A stretch of 51,444 bases of DNA from Seminavis robusta. Taxonomy: Eukaryota; Bacillariophyta; Bacillariophyceae; Naviculales; Naviculaceae. The notes beneath the pieces were generated by a model. That model did no database searches. It had not been told where the DNA came from and was given only the letters and a program-made list of their open reading frames with translations. Positions 9,223-21,900 of the stretch are shown piece by piece. The stretch spans positions 1-51,444 of the forward strand of contig CAICTM010000716.1 of assembly GCA_903772945.1 (NCBI GenBank). Reading direction: 5' to 3'. How positions within the stretch are numbered: the stretch's first letter is position 1; the number at the start of each line of letters is the position of its first letter. Made by a program: the position numbers and the translations under genes.

Positions 9223-12200
9223 TGTGGCGCTGGATTGGTCTCGACTTGTTACTTTCGTTCGATGGTTTGTTTCTTGTTTGTTTGTTTCGTTTATGAGCTC
9301 TCCAAGTTGGAACCTTTGGGCTGCGAACAAGCAGCATCATGCTTGGTTGTGGGCTCGTGACAACACTGCATAGAAACGGTTTCTAACGTGATCGTTTTTG
9401 GCTCGAGCTGGGTTGGGTGTTCCGATTGCACCATTCGATCTGGGATCCAATGCAAGCACGACTAACCTTGGAGGGCGCGTGGGATCAATAAGCCCAAAGA
9501 TCCGGCTTCCAAGCAAATGCAGAAATGGTGCGTGCCGTGCCGTGATCATTTCTTAACGGAGTACCGGTAGTCTAGTGGGAGGAGATGTTCAAACCTAACC
9601 GATCAGGTTCAGTATGACAACCCTTTTGAAGCTACCAGGTAGAATGTTGGCCAGAAATACATCAAAGCAACTAGCCAGTGCAGTTCACTTGTGAAGCTAC
9701 GCAGAACTGCCATTTCCACCAGCCAGCCACTCGATCATTCCTTGCTGATAGTGCGCACATTGAGCTACGTGGATTCCTTGTCAGGCTTCCAAGACGACAA
9801 GACTCTATCTCTGTTTACTCGTTTTCTTTACGATTACCGGCCAGATACCGGGGGTAGTGGCCCTTGTCCTCCGGCAGCAGGTGGCTGCAAGCGCCAGCGG
9901 TTGAATGATTGATCTTTCGAGAGAGATGTTTCTTTAGCTAGGTGAACAAAAAGAACTTGAGCCTGCCGTAAAGGAAGATACCATAGTACGATTGTGTTGA
10001 TGGGGTTCGTCGTTGCCGTTGCTGAGCTTCTTTTGCGTTCTGTTTCCTGAGAAGAGAAAGATTAATACTTTGGCTGGAGACTAGAGAAGAAGAAATAAAG
10101 CCGATTGGCCAGTGAGAAGCCGGCTGTTTCTGGTTTCTGTTGGTCTGGGAAACCAACAAACCAGCCCTGGGGCACCGGAGCTTTGGTTGAGTTAGCCACC
10201 CGGGTTTGGCAATCTTACCCATCTCAGGATAGAAGAAGTCGTCTGCAGTCAGCTGGTCTTGAAATAGCTACCACCTCTGCATAATATTATTTACCAACCA
10301 CCACCATGGCTTCTTTCTTCGCACTTTTCTCGTCTAGAGGTCTGCTTCTTTGGTTCAAGGGAGCTTTGACTTGTGCTTCTTTTTCTTGGTACCTCTTATC
10401 AAGCGAGAAGCTTCTCCTTGTGCGGCATGCACACTCCCACGCCACACTCGACTGTCACCCCACACAAACCATAATATGCTGATGAATGTTCAATATTTTG
10501 CAACGAAACTTCTGCTCGGACAACCCAAAACAATATGTGATAAGTTCAATGCATGTAGCCACCATGGAACCGTCGCAGAAGCCGCCGCAGAATGCAATTA
10601 CCACCATTATTTACAATTTATTTTACAGCAGCCATCAAAACCTGGAACACACAATGTCTTCTAGCCCAGTATAAGTAAACTATTGCATGCTTGCCTTCTC
10701 ATCGTCTCTACTCAGCGAGTGCGTACTTGGAGTAGTACTCAAGAGTATGTTGTATGTTGTTGAAGAGGTGGAGTGATGAGGAGAGACATACTGAGATACT
10801 ATAAGCGTCCTTTATCCTTTAAAATTGGCTTCTCACCAGGCGCCACTTGGCTCTTGGCTTCCGCAATTCCAATGGAAAAGAATGGAAGCTTCGCACTCCC
10901 TATGTCATGGAGACTCGTGGGTCGCCCAAGCGACGCCTGCTTTCGTGAAGTCCAAGCCAAGCTCCTTAAAACAACCAACCAACCGTGAACAACCTACCAA
11001 TCGGGAGAATACTCACCCAGCTCTTACACGCCACATCGTACGACTGCAATGTTGGGGAGAGAAGAGATTCCAGTGGTCAACCATTCAGGCTGCTACAGTA
11101 ACTAACTAGTTGCTAGTAGCATAGCCACCATACGGTACCAGTCTTCTATTTCGGCTCTACTAGAGAAATGGAGGGTGGTCGATCTATCCATTCCACTGAC
11201 TCAGAGTACGGTACTGCCCTCACTCCCACGAGCTGCTTTTAACTGGGAGGGAGGCCCCGTGGTCCTCACCACGAACATTCCACCGCAAAGAACAGTATTG
11301 CGTCGCCTGACTTCCCTGAAGAACAGTCGTTCTGAATTAGCGACTTAAAGATCCCATTTTCGCCATCTTTTCCGGAGGTAAAAGAATTATCAAGGAAGAA
11401 CACTGTGTGAGGTCATTCGGTGCCCCAATTAAAGCATCAAAAATCAAAAAGACAAGAACGACCAAGAGCTTGTCAACATCACAGATTTTAGAGGAGGCAT
11501 TTCTCTTGCTTTTTGGAAAGCCTGATAGATATATTACACAGATTCTCCCAGTGAAGACCCCGAGGAACAGAAAAAAGAAGCAGTCATCAACCTTCGGCTT
11601 CTACGCCTTAACTATTTTTGCTATACAGTAGGAAACGTTCAAGTTTGCGAAGCCCTTCGCTCCCAGAGGAAGCTCCGTTGCCGTGGATCAGGGTCAGTTG
11701 ACATCTTATCCACTGCCCACCTCCTGGACTCTCTCAAGCCAGTACCGTCGAGTCTAACCATTTTGCTGGAGCTCTTTGTTTCTTGCTTTGACCAGCAGCA
11801 AGACCCACCTTGCATACTATGAGTAGAGCACCCACCCAACTTTGCAAGCACTGTTTTATCCATCCAACATCCAACCAACAGACAGGTTTGAGCCTAGCTA
11901 CTATCAAATCTAGGAGTAGCTAGTAAATTTGCTGCTGGTACCGGCCCAGTACTGGCTAGGTGGAGGCATTATTGGTTTGTAGGTTGACAGCTAGGTTGAC
12001 CAAGTGTTGACCGTCTAAAGGAACAGTTACATTCTTTCATTCAAACAACATTTCTCCAGCACCATAATTCAGTGCACAACAGCCTTCGCTTTCGTCGGTC
12101 CGCTTCGGGTCATCAGCGAAGTAGGGATAAACAAAGGGTAGGCTCTAAAAACCCACAAACCACATTCGCACATTCTTCCATAATTTCTTTTTTCTAAAAC

Positions 12201-12347
12201 AACTGAACAGCAGAAAAAGAAGAACCTGCAAAACCATTCATTCGCACCTTGCACCATCTGCTCCCACAAAGATCAACTTGTCAATTCCTAAACGACCCAC
12301 GATCATCAAAGCTTCCCCATTGCAAGCTCCAAGCAAGCACAGACACA
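9223..12347. other. Long region without a supported gene
   Basis: About 3.1 kb upstream of the HSF gene. Frames of 60-105 codons exist on both strands but lack domains, codon regularity and good starts. The last few hundred bases (about 12000-12347) are A/C-rich with few G, typical of a long 5' UTR for the HSF gene. A TACCGGTA-type palindrome occurs near 9563 and a related form near 11940. No tRNA-like cloverleaf was found by eye. Confidence 0.5.
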
Positions 12348-13712
12348 ATGGCATCACACAACTCCACCAACATGTTTCCTTCTTCCACCGCTGCCCGCAT
12401 GCAGGAGGAGATCAAGCGCCTTCAGCAGTTGCAGCGCCTCCGAGCTGCCACTGCTGCATGCAGCTTCCCCAATCCATCAGGAGGGGCAACCAGCCTCCTC
12501 ACTTCATCCAGCACCAACAACGGTATTGGCAACAATGGCATGTCCAATGAACTGTCAAGTCTTTCTTCCATGAGTAACAATGGCATGGTCTCGATGAACA
12601 ACATGAACTCCAATGTTGCATCAGCCAACGCCTCCGGTGCCTGCTTTGTCACTAACCCAGCACTGGCATCGTTCTTGGCAGCCCAGCAACAACAGCAGAA
12701 AGAACAGGATGAAACTCGTCTGATGCTCCTCCAACGTCAGATCCGTCTCAACACATCCAATGGCAACGCTATCACAAACTCCCCCGTGTCAACCGGGCCC
12801 ACCATGACGACCCCCATGAGCTCCATGGCCAATCCCTTGCCGCCCTTTGCCAGCAGCCGTGCCATGGCTGCCAACATGCTATCGGAGAACAATGCCAATA
12901 ACTCCCTGGCATCCACCATGACCCTAAGCCAACAGCAGCTGCTTCAGCAACAGCAACTGTCACATCAGGCCACTACTATCTCAAGCCACATCATGGCCAA
13001 TCGCGGCCCCTTGATGCGGGTCGGGGCTATTGAACCATTTCCAGGTACGAAACGCGTCGTGTATGTATAACCTTGCCTTGCCTGAAAGAGTCGTCTCACA
13101 GCCCAGTGTCTTTTGCCTTGCAGAAAAATTGCACCGAATGTTGATGGAAGTGGAACAGTGCGGAAGAGTTGATGTCATCTCTTTCATCAACAATGGAAGA
13201 GGCTTTGCCATTCACAAGCCAGGTGAGCCTCTAGGGCGATGGTTGGGACATTCCACAGTTGCTTCCCGTGCCCTCTTCCTCTTGACTAACCCTTTTGACT
13301 ATTGCACTTGCCTTTGACCTGCGCAGATACTTTCTTCAAAGAGATTGTACCCTTGTACTTTCGTCACTCGCGTTTGTCATCTTTCAAGCGTCAACTGAAT
13401 CTCTATGGATTTGAACAAATCAACATCGGCCCCTTCCGTGGCGGTAAGTCAAATTTTTGCATTGTTCAAGTAGGCGATTGACTAAGTAAGTATGGTTGTC
13501 TCACTGGCTCCCTGTTGAACTTCCGCTTCGCTGCAGGCTACTACCACGAAATGTTTCATCGTGATCGCCCTGAAGTCTGCCGCCGGATGCGTCGTGTGGC
13601 CGTCAAGGTCAGCGGTGCCACTGCACAAAAGAAAAAAGAACAAGAGGCAGCCAAGGCCAAGGCTGAAAAGGAAGCCAACCAAAACACCACACAGAATGCT
13701 GACGCAAACTAA
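12348..13712 (+). CDS. Heat-shock-factor-type transcription factor (four exons)
   Basis: Exons 12348-13044, 13124-13222, 13327-13443 and 13537-13712; introns of 79, 104 and 93 bp with GT-AG ends; total 1,089 nt, 362 residues, all phases closing. The HSF DNA-binding domain is at the C-terminal side (about 230-335): '[13 protein letters not shown]', '[15 protein letters not shown]', '[18 protein letters not shown]' (recognition helix) and '[13 protein letters not shown]'. The first 230 residues are Ser/Asn/Met/Gln-rich with Gln runs, resembling an activation or condensate-forming region. A Lys/Ala/Glu-rich tail ends the protein; the usual HR-A/B coiled coil is short or missing. HSFs are the most expanded transcription factor family in diatoms. 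Expected role: nuclear transcription regulator; targets unknown. Confidence 0.93.
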
Positions 13713-14033
13713 GAAGACCAAAGCCAAGCAGCATGCCCGGGTAGGCAGGCACCACGCAGAAAGCACGTTGGCTGGACTTCTTGAATCAGCCAACGGAGGG
13801 TGCCCAAAGCACCCGAGAAAGTACCAATCAATGTCAGGACAGCACTGTTGTTGTAACTACCGCAAGACATCAAAGAAAGGCGCGCACATCCAATTGGGGA
13901 CCGGAGGCCAAGCTTCTTATTGTACCGTATATTTATTAATAATAGATAATGCATTATTTCCCAGTGTAAACCCCTGTGTTCCCCTCCGTGTGAGTGTTGA
14001 CAGTGCTGGCAAAGTGTAAGCGTGTGCCCTGCG
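13713..14033. other. Convergent 3' spacer
   Basis: 321 bases between the HSF stop and the helicase-gene stop on the other strand. Includes an AT-rich patch near 13920-13955; no gene seen. Confidence 0.5.
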
Positions 14034-17000
14034 TCAAACGAAGTCCTTGATCTTTTCCAACAAATCACTCTCCAGTCCGTCTTGAGTGATACTGTTCAGC
14101 TTGGGGAGAAAAGTAGAGACCAACCTGAACAGCTCTGGTATGACGCCCTCCCTTGCACAGGCGTAAGCGGCATCGCAAATCTCTTGTTCTTTGTCTTCGG
14201 TAACCTCCAAGCCCTTGTCCTGGTCCGCTTCAAGTCGGAGCTTGAGGCTTTTCTCATGAGCGCGAGCCTTTTTCAAGAGTGCTTCTTCCCCCACTTGCTC
14301 AAAGCAATGGATGGCTCGATCGAGCCATTCGAGTGCCTTATAACTCTCATCCGTGTCTTCCGCGTTGACTGCCAAATCCACACCGAGGCACCTCCACTCA
14401 TCCGGTGTCATTACTGTCTCCATCTTGGAGGCATCCAGTTTCTCCGCAAGCTTCTTCGTGGCGGCCAGCCAACGAAAGAATGCCCTGCCTGCAATAGATT
14501 GCCTTTTTTCCACAAAAAAGAGCCTCCTGGATGTGCGTGTGATTGCAGTATAGAGAAGCTTCAAATGCCCCTCGAGCTGAGGATATCCCGGAGCAATCTC
14601 GAATTTGACAGCATAGTCGCGATCTCTCAGTAGCTCCTGCCAAGCTTTTTGGTGGGCCTCTTCTAGATCGCAGAAGAAGTTCACAATGACCACATCACGA
14701 AACTATCGGTCAGGCCAAACAAGCAGGCATTGTGAGGTGATCGGAGGATGAGCAAAACCAAGAAGAGCAGAAAGGCACGATTTGGGGACCTACCTCCAAA
14801 CCTTTCGCCTCCCTAATGCCAACAACGTTGTTTTTGGCTTGGAGCGCATCCCTCATGGATGCCACCTTCTCATCGTGCATCAAAACAAAAAGTCTTGGGT
14901 TTCTTTGCAGAAGCAGGTCTAAACCTTTCTGGTCCAGCGATAGGATTCCAGGACGCGGGCCAACGAAGACTCCTCTGTCTGGTGGCAGTTTGCGTGTGCT
15001 AGCGGGGAAGGCAGCAAAAAGTCGCTCGAGAATACTCGCAGCCAGATCCAAGATACCTGCAGGAACCAAACACAACATCAGGCGTCGTTAGCAATTAACA
15101 AGATGAGGAGGCTGAACATACAGCTTCCTTCGTTGACAGCAAGAGCATACCTGCGTGTGATCTAAAGTTCTTGTTCACCTTTTGGAACGACCATGGATGA
15201 AAAAATCGGTTATTGGTGCAAGTGCACGGATGGACAATGAAAGGGACATGACGAGTATGGCAAACGTACCTTCAAGGGCTTCTGCGGAATGTAATGCGTG
15301 TCTCCTTCGTAAAGCACGTAAGCCACAGCACGCAGATCTTCAAATCGAAAGTCCACACCCTCTAAAACAGACAGGAGCAAAGAAATCGAACAGTTGGTAC
15401 CTTGTGTGCCGGATAAAAGGGTGAATGTCGAAACCTGAAGGATTGCACTGACCTTCGACAGATTGTGCATTGTCCCCAGCCAGAAAGAGGCTCTTCTCTC
15501 GGCAGAGTGTGTAGAAAAGAGCAAGTTGAGCTTGTGTATAATCTTGGACTTCATCTACATACACTCGGCAGAACTGCAATTCATGGAGCTGAGTTGAGTC
15601 AAGTCTCTGAAGAGCCTGCAAAAACCATGAGCATTTGTCACAATCATCCCAAAAGCCCCTCTTCTGAAAAGTTGTTTGTGAGCATGCTGCCATCATTATG
15701 GTCTAGTGATTGACAATTTCTTTCCTTACCTGCATTTGATCGTTGTAGTACACGAACGCTGAGTATGCTAGATTCCTTTGTTCCAAGCTGAGGCGACATT
15801 GCTTTTTCCCCAACGCAAGATATTCATCCAAACTTAGTGGTCTTCTCCTTTGCACCGCTTCGATACTGCCCTTGATGAAGGTCCGGATCTGCGCCCAGAT
15901 CACAAGCGGGTCAAGAGAATCTGTTGTCTCCAGAGAGCCTCTATAGAGCAACTCACGGCGAAATCGCTGAAAATCAACGTAACTGCGCCTCGTACGAAAC
16001 ATTCGCAACTCTCCGAGAGTCTCGCCTAGTCGGTCTAAAAGTTCAGCGAATGACACGTACTCTGGCTTCATTTTGGATGCATCTGCATCTTCGTCGGCAG
16101 TTTCCCAGTTGTCGCCAACGAGTGCGCGTACATGCCTACAAATTTTCTTCGACCTGGCCACAAACAATGCCTTGAAGCCTGTCTTGTTCTCGTTGGCGTC
16201 TCGCAATATTCTGTTAGCAATGCAAAGAGTCTTGCCTGAGATCGGGATCAACCGTCAGCATAATATCACAAAGAGAGACATTTGAAGACTTCCTTGCGAA
16301 ATAACTCACCAGTTCCCGATCTTCCCAGTAGCAGGACGGTGCCCTCTTTCTCCACACACAAACGTTCTTCAGGTGTTAATCGAAGTGGAGGAACCCACGA
16401 AGACGAAGCAAGCTTCCCTATTTCATTTCGTCGGATCTGGTGTAGCTTCAAGGGAACGTCGGCAATGGGATCGAGGAGGACATCGTTGGGATCTATGACG
16501 ATAGTGCCATCCACCAAATCGCCATTATCTGCGTAGAGGGTAGTTGCGGACACAAAATCTCTGGCCGTTCGCTTCTGGCTCTGATCGATCAACTCCATGA
16601 GGCGTGACACCTCTTTGTGTCGTGCGACGTACCAAACAAGAATGCAGTTCTTTCCGTCTTCCACGCATGCTGCAAGGAGTGAAGCCGGCAGGTTGAGCTA
16701 GTATCCAACATCCATCGATGCAACCATTACAATCTTACTCACGTGTCCACATGATCCTTTGAGCCGACTTCTGCTCTAAATAGGTTTCGTAGATTGCAGT
16801 GTTGGACCCCACGAGGCCTTTCTGCAAAATCCGGCTCCTTTGACCTGAGGCGAGCTGTTCAATTCTCCGCAGAAAGAGGTCTACATATTTTCCCTCATTC
16901 TTTCTGATCCAAGCAAGAACTTGCTTGGTGAGTTTTATGTTGTCCATGAGAGGCAGTGATCGCAGAACACCATCTTGTGGCTCCAACCGTGAATCCTGAA

Positions 17001-18218
17001 CTGTTTCCTGACTGCACAAACCAACAGCATCGTCTTTCTTTTCTTCTTCTGCCCTCTCTGTGGACAGACTTGCTTGGACTTCTTCATCAGAATCATAGAA
17101 TACTTCGTTTGCCGCATCGTCCAGCTGCTTGAATGTGTCCCCGTATTCCCGTAGCTGATCAAGATTAGCAGCCAGATTGAATCGAGCATTTTTTAGTGAA
17201 TCCCAGGAGCTCCATTTACTGAACAAAGCTTTAGGTTGCAACTCTTCATCCAACCGCCCCCACAATATTGTGTACCTTTTGCGCTGGTCAAGTCGCATCT
17301 CAATCAGGGCTCTGTACATTTTGCGAGTCAATGCCCCCTTCCATACCCATTGAATCTTGCGCAACTGCTCCAATGCAGAATCCTTCTGACGGACGGCCAT
17401 CCGCCTTCTGTAGTGGGAAGCAAGAGTAGTGCCAACAAGAACACCTGCAGCTCTCCGCTCAATCCACAGGAGAACTGAGGAAGCATTGCTGTCTCTAGCA
17501 AACGTATCAATTGTTCTGCCTTGCTTGTCCATCTTGCCAACAACATCTGGGTTCAACCGCTGGATACAATCGAGAACGTCCGCTCTATCGCACATGGCAG
17601 CACAGTGAGAAATCCTCATACCACTGTTGTTGTAACCATCAACCACGTCCACCTGCTTGAAGCCGAGGACCAACATTCGAAATGGCAGCCAATGGAGAAG
17701 CTGTTTCTGTTGCGCACCACGCAACCGAGGGATTTCGCTTGAAACGGGACTATTATCGATTCCGCCATCTGCCAAGATGTCAACTAGGACAGACTGAATA
17801 TCGACTCCGCTGTTTGCCAAAAAGACAACGAGGTCCGCAAGTGCTTCCGCATCGACGGGAGAATTCTGATATCGGCACAGAAGGTCTCTGCACATGTTCA
17901 AAATTTCGAACTGGTTCTTCCATATCTCGTCTGCATCCAGAAGCTTGAAAATCTCGACGAACAAGTTCAAGGCCGTGCGGTTTTTGGTGCTCATTTTCTT
18001 TGCCATAACGACGCCGTCAAACTTTTGAACTTCTGGCTGGGATCCCAGCCAGTTGATACATGCAGAGTGTCGAGTATAGTCCTCACCATCCTCGCTTCCA
18101 TCGCCATTCACGTGCGAGTACAGGCCCAATACTGCGCTACTGAAGATTTGCGACAGTTCGGTGGGATCATGTACTCGCTTCCTTGCCTCGCGGAAGTAAT
18201 GTTCGACACTGGATTGGC

Positions 18219-18290
18219 CTTGGAGACGTAGGAAGGCGACATGTGAGCTTTCATTGTGATGGCGTAGTTTATGGGTGCAACTCGACTTAC
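18219..18290 (-). other. Possible phase-preserving 72-nt intron within the giant exon
   Basis: A consensus donor (gcag|gtaagt) and an acceptor-like end (tctccaag|gc) bound 72 nt, a multiple of three with no stop. Removing it joins 'AAEAG' to 'QSSVEHYFREA' in frame. The size matches the neighbouring 73 and 74-nt introns. The acceptor is AAG rather than CAG, so it may be retained or not used. Confidence 0.5.
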
Positions 18291-21200
18291 CTGCTTCTGC
18301 TGCCCCCAATGCAGCAGAAAGATACCTCCCACCCTGCGTCTCTCCGTTATCCCAGCCACCTGAAAGTTGCAACAAGTGGTCAATGATGCCACTTTGTCCG
18401 TGCATGCCAGCGAGACGGAGCATTCGTCGCCTCTGGTGTTCAGACAAATCAGGTAGCCACTCCAACACATGAACATGCCCATTTGAAATTGCCACGCCCA
18501 ACGCATTTCCAAGCCGCTGTGCAACCGACCCGGCAGCTCCTGGTGCTTCGAACTGGCTGTTGATGCGACCGTTCGGTAGGAAAGCACTGGAGCCCCAGAA
18601 ATTGCTGTTGCCGACATCCAGTAATGGATGCGACGGGCTAATTTTCTTCAAGAGATCAGCACACGAAATCAGGTTATGCAATGACTCGTCCAGAACATCT
18701 TTCGACGACCCGTCAGAAATGTGCTTCTCCAGCAACGACTTCGAAGAAATGAGTAGGTCTGTTACAAACTCTTGAAACAGGAGCTCTTGCTTCTTGAGCT
18801 GGTAGGCTTCGACGAGCTTCGTTTTGCGACGATACTGAATCTTGTTCCAAAGTCGGACAAAAACAGGGTCCAAAGGCGCCGCAGCAATTCTAGCCTCGCC
18901 CGTTCTCCGGGTGCTCGCCATTTTCTCAGCGAGACTTTCGAGGGGCGAAAAAGCCTTTGGCCCTACGATCTTCTTGGTTTGCTCCAAGTATTCTTTCAGC
19001 CCTTTCTTGCCCTTCGCCTTCATTATGCCGTCCAAATCGTTCGCACCGGGTACTGCCCGCTTCCAAAAGCTGCGCATCTTTTGACAGAAGGGATGGTGAC
19101 TGGCAACGTCGAAGTAGGAGTCAGGCAACGTCTGTTCGTAGAACCATAGCATGAAAGAGGCGTTTGCGGTCTCGGCAATCCGATCCACAATATCCCAAAA
19201 GCTTGTTCCCTTGCATGGCTTGTCGGGGTCTTCATAACCGGCTGTCTTCCATGCGTCGTCCGCAAAGCAATTGTGAGAGGTTATGAATGATTTGATTTCA
19301 TTCCAAGCATTCGGCTCGTGAATCTTGTTGGAAAAAAGCAAAGCATTCAAAGCGCTAATGGTGCCTTCGAACTTTTCACGCTCTCTGTTTTGATCGGACC
19401 ATTCGCGAATTTCAGAATTGATTGGGTTTTGCTCTCCATACCAATAAAGCGGCTTCTGCTTTGAATCCAGCGAGGGACAACCTGACTGCACGAGGAACTG
19501 TGCAAGAAGTAGATCCCCTTGTTCAATGGCAATATGGGAAGCATACTTGCCCTCCTCGAATCGGGAATACGCGAGCTTCTCCTTCACAAGCGATGGGCAT
19601 ACCCGGACCAAGTAGGCTGAAATCTCTCGACGGCTGTAAAAAGCGCTGACATGCAGCAAGGTCCATCCTTGAAAACAAATTGATGGGCTGACATTCCCAG
19701 AGCTCAGCACGAAGTCAAAAGTTTGAAGGTCGTCGAATTCTACTGCCAAGAAGCAGATTGTTTGACCAACGGTAAGGGACTTGAGACCGGCTTCGAGAGA
19801 AGTTTTCCCGCTGGAAAGCCAACTTGTTCCGCCTTGAAGCAGGAATGCACTCAGCTCCTTGTTGGTTTCGACGGTGTCGTGAAGCCTGAGTAGCGACTGT
19901 TCCATCAAGGAACGGACAACCCCGCACTGGCGCCATCGCAAACAATCTACCACGCTTGGTGGAGGGAGCCTCAAATCCCGGATGAGGTAGCGAAGGACAT
20001 CCAAACGTTTCCCAAGGTTGTCGTCATCGTGAACAATTGTGGACTTGTGGCGCTTCATCAAGTTGCTGACTCGACAAGACGACCCCGTTCCTTTGAGAAA
20101 GGCCTCGAGGTCCCCAGATGGCTCGCTCGACACATGTTTTCCAGTCCATTCAGGGGTAGCGCCTTCGTTGCCAAAAATGAAATTCCAATAGCGCTCCTTC
20201 ATGGCAACCTCCGCGACGGACACATCGTCTTGTTCCAGCAGAGGCCAATGTCTCGCCAGCGCTGACGGGCCATGCACAGCACACGCCACGAGGTCAAGGT
20301 CTTCCGTGGCCGTAGGTTTTCCACTCGGTGTTTTTCCAAGCAACCGAAAATGACGCCAAGTGAATTCGCCCTTGTCCGCTGTGGTTACTACCTTTCGTTT
20401 CGTGCTTCGCAGCGACGATCTGTTGCGCTCAACCAAGTATCGGAGACGCTCGAGGTCGCCAGCTTGAGCAGCCATGGCAAAGGCCTCGCCGCACGACACA
20501 AAGTGTTCGCCACCGTACTCTCTATGCATGAATCGAAGCTCTCTTGCAATCTGGTTTTCAATCGTTTCTTTCATTGTGTCGTCTCTCACGAGACCGTATA
20601 GCGTTGGTGGCCTGATGACTCCAACAATCGCGCCTGAGCGCAAGTTGCGACTATAGAAATGGACGCAACAGGAGGCGGCAAATCTATCCAAGATTCGAGC
20701 CATTCGAAACTCTTGCAAAGACCGCGCCAAATCGGCAGGCGTCATCCCTTGGTCGTCCTTCACCATCACCAATGGTTCATTTTCATTGAAAACATGCACA
20801 AGATCCCATAGGCGTTGGCAATTCCCGCTGGCGCTTCGGGCAACGACGCTCTGTAAAATGGAGATATCTTTTGTCTTGACGATGGCGTGAAAGAATGTCT
20901 GACCGTCCTGATCTCTAATGGCCAATGACATCGGTGGCATCTGTCTCGACGCACTGGCATCACTGTCGTATGTCAAACACTTCAACAGCAAATCTTGAGT
21001 TTTCCCCTTGTCTCCCTTGGTGCGTTCCTGGTAGTATCCGTGGGACCGAGCAGCCCAGGCGGAAAAAAATTGTCTCGCCTTGGGCGAATCCACCAAGCAA
21101 TGCAGCAGCCCCCGTCCTCGAAAACTACTAGTACTATGCTGCTGATGACCATTCTTACTTGTTTGAGGCAAGACAAAACTGTCCAAATTCACCCCAAGAT

Positions 21201-21657
21201 CTTGTTCTAACCACAAAAGAGCATCGTATGCTCCCGCCTTGATTGCTTGGGCAACCCAATAATCGGGACAACTGTTCAAGACCAACTGACCAGCCTGCTT
21301 GCTCTTGTCCAATCCTCGGAAAAAGGACAATCGCGTGTTGTGTTCCATTCCTTGGTGCAATAAAGTGCGAACATCGGAACAGGGTTCAACCTCGTTTGAA
21401 AAAATGCGTTGGCTGCGCGGTCGAATCAAACAAGGGACGTGTTCGTCCACAATGACACTCCTGCACTTGCCAGCTGTCCTTTCCAAAGTGCCCCCGCTGG
21501 ACATGATCATGACAAAGTAGGCTGCATAATTGTCGGTGGGCAACCGATGGTCCGTCGAAAACAGATGGAAAGGAAAAGCACCCTCTTCACTGGTCTCTGC
21601 CTGGTTGACATGAACATTCACAACATCAAACTCCCCCGGTACAATTGTTCCGCGCAT

Positions 21658-21660
21658 TCA
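21658..21660 (-). other. In-frame TGA inside a conserved repeat
   Basis: On the minus strand the reading is GTG TGA ATG CGC, with the same frame open for 418 codons before (from ATG 22914) and 1,638 codons after. The codon falls where the two preceding repeats have tryptophan ('TQWLQGRVV', 'NEQWQHATV' versus 'EGV*MRGTIV'). A single TGG-to-TGA change explains it. The next codon is ATG, so reinitiation is formally possible. Confidence 0.9.
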
Positions 21661-21780
21661 CACCCCCTCTACAAGACACTCGACTGCTTGGCCTGGTTGG
21701 AACAAATCTCCTTGACTTGTTGCTCCGTGGCGCATGCGTAGGGCCAAGGGATCTTCCTTTTCAAGGAAAATAGGGCATTT

Positions 21781-21900
21781 TTCCTTTTCTTCCGGAGGCA
21801 CCTTGTCCAAGGTGACCGTATCTTCCATTTCGAAGGACATAGGACATTTTCCCTTCTCTTCCGGAGGCACCTTGTCCAAGATGACCGAATAGGTTTGCGG
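21781..21900 (-). repeat. 69-bp tandem duplication in the helicase gene
   Basis: The peptide 'LDKVPPEEK(G/E)KCP' occurs twice 23 residues apart; the DNA 'ttccggaggcaccttgtcc' recurs with a 69-bp period. The copies differ at several bases, so the duplication is not brand new. Confidence 0.8.

Noticed and set aside
10306..10482. 58-codon frame with a strong Kozak context (ccaccATGg)
   Set aside because: Short, low-complexity, no domain, no supporting context; could be an upstream ORF.
10350..10664. 104-codon plus frame
   Set aside because: No domain, mixed composition, no proper ATG context; likely chance.
11407..11631. 74-codon Lys/Thr-rich frame
   Set aside because: No domain and no splice partners found.
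21658..21660. TGA as selenocysteine codon
   Set aside because: The repeat alignment calls for Trp, no redox context exists, and no SECIS-like element could be checked by eye.
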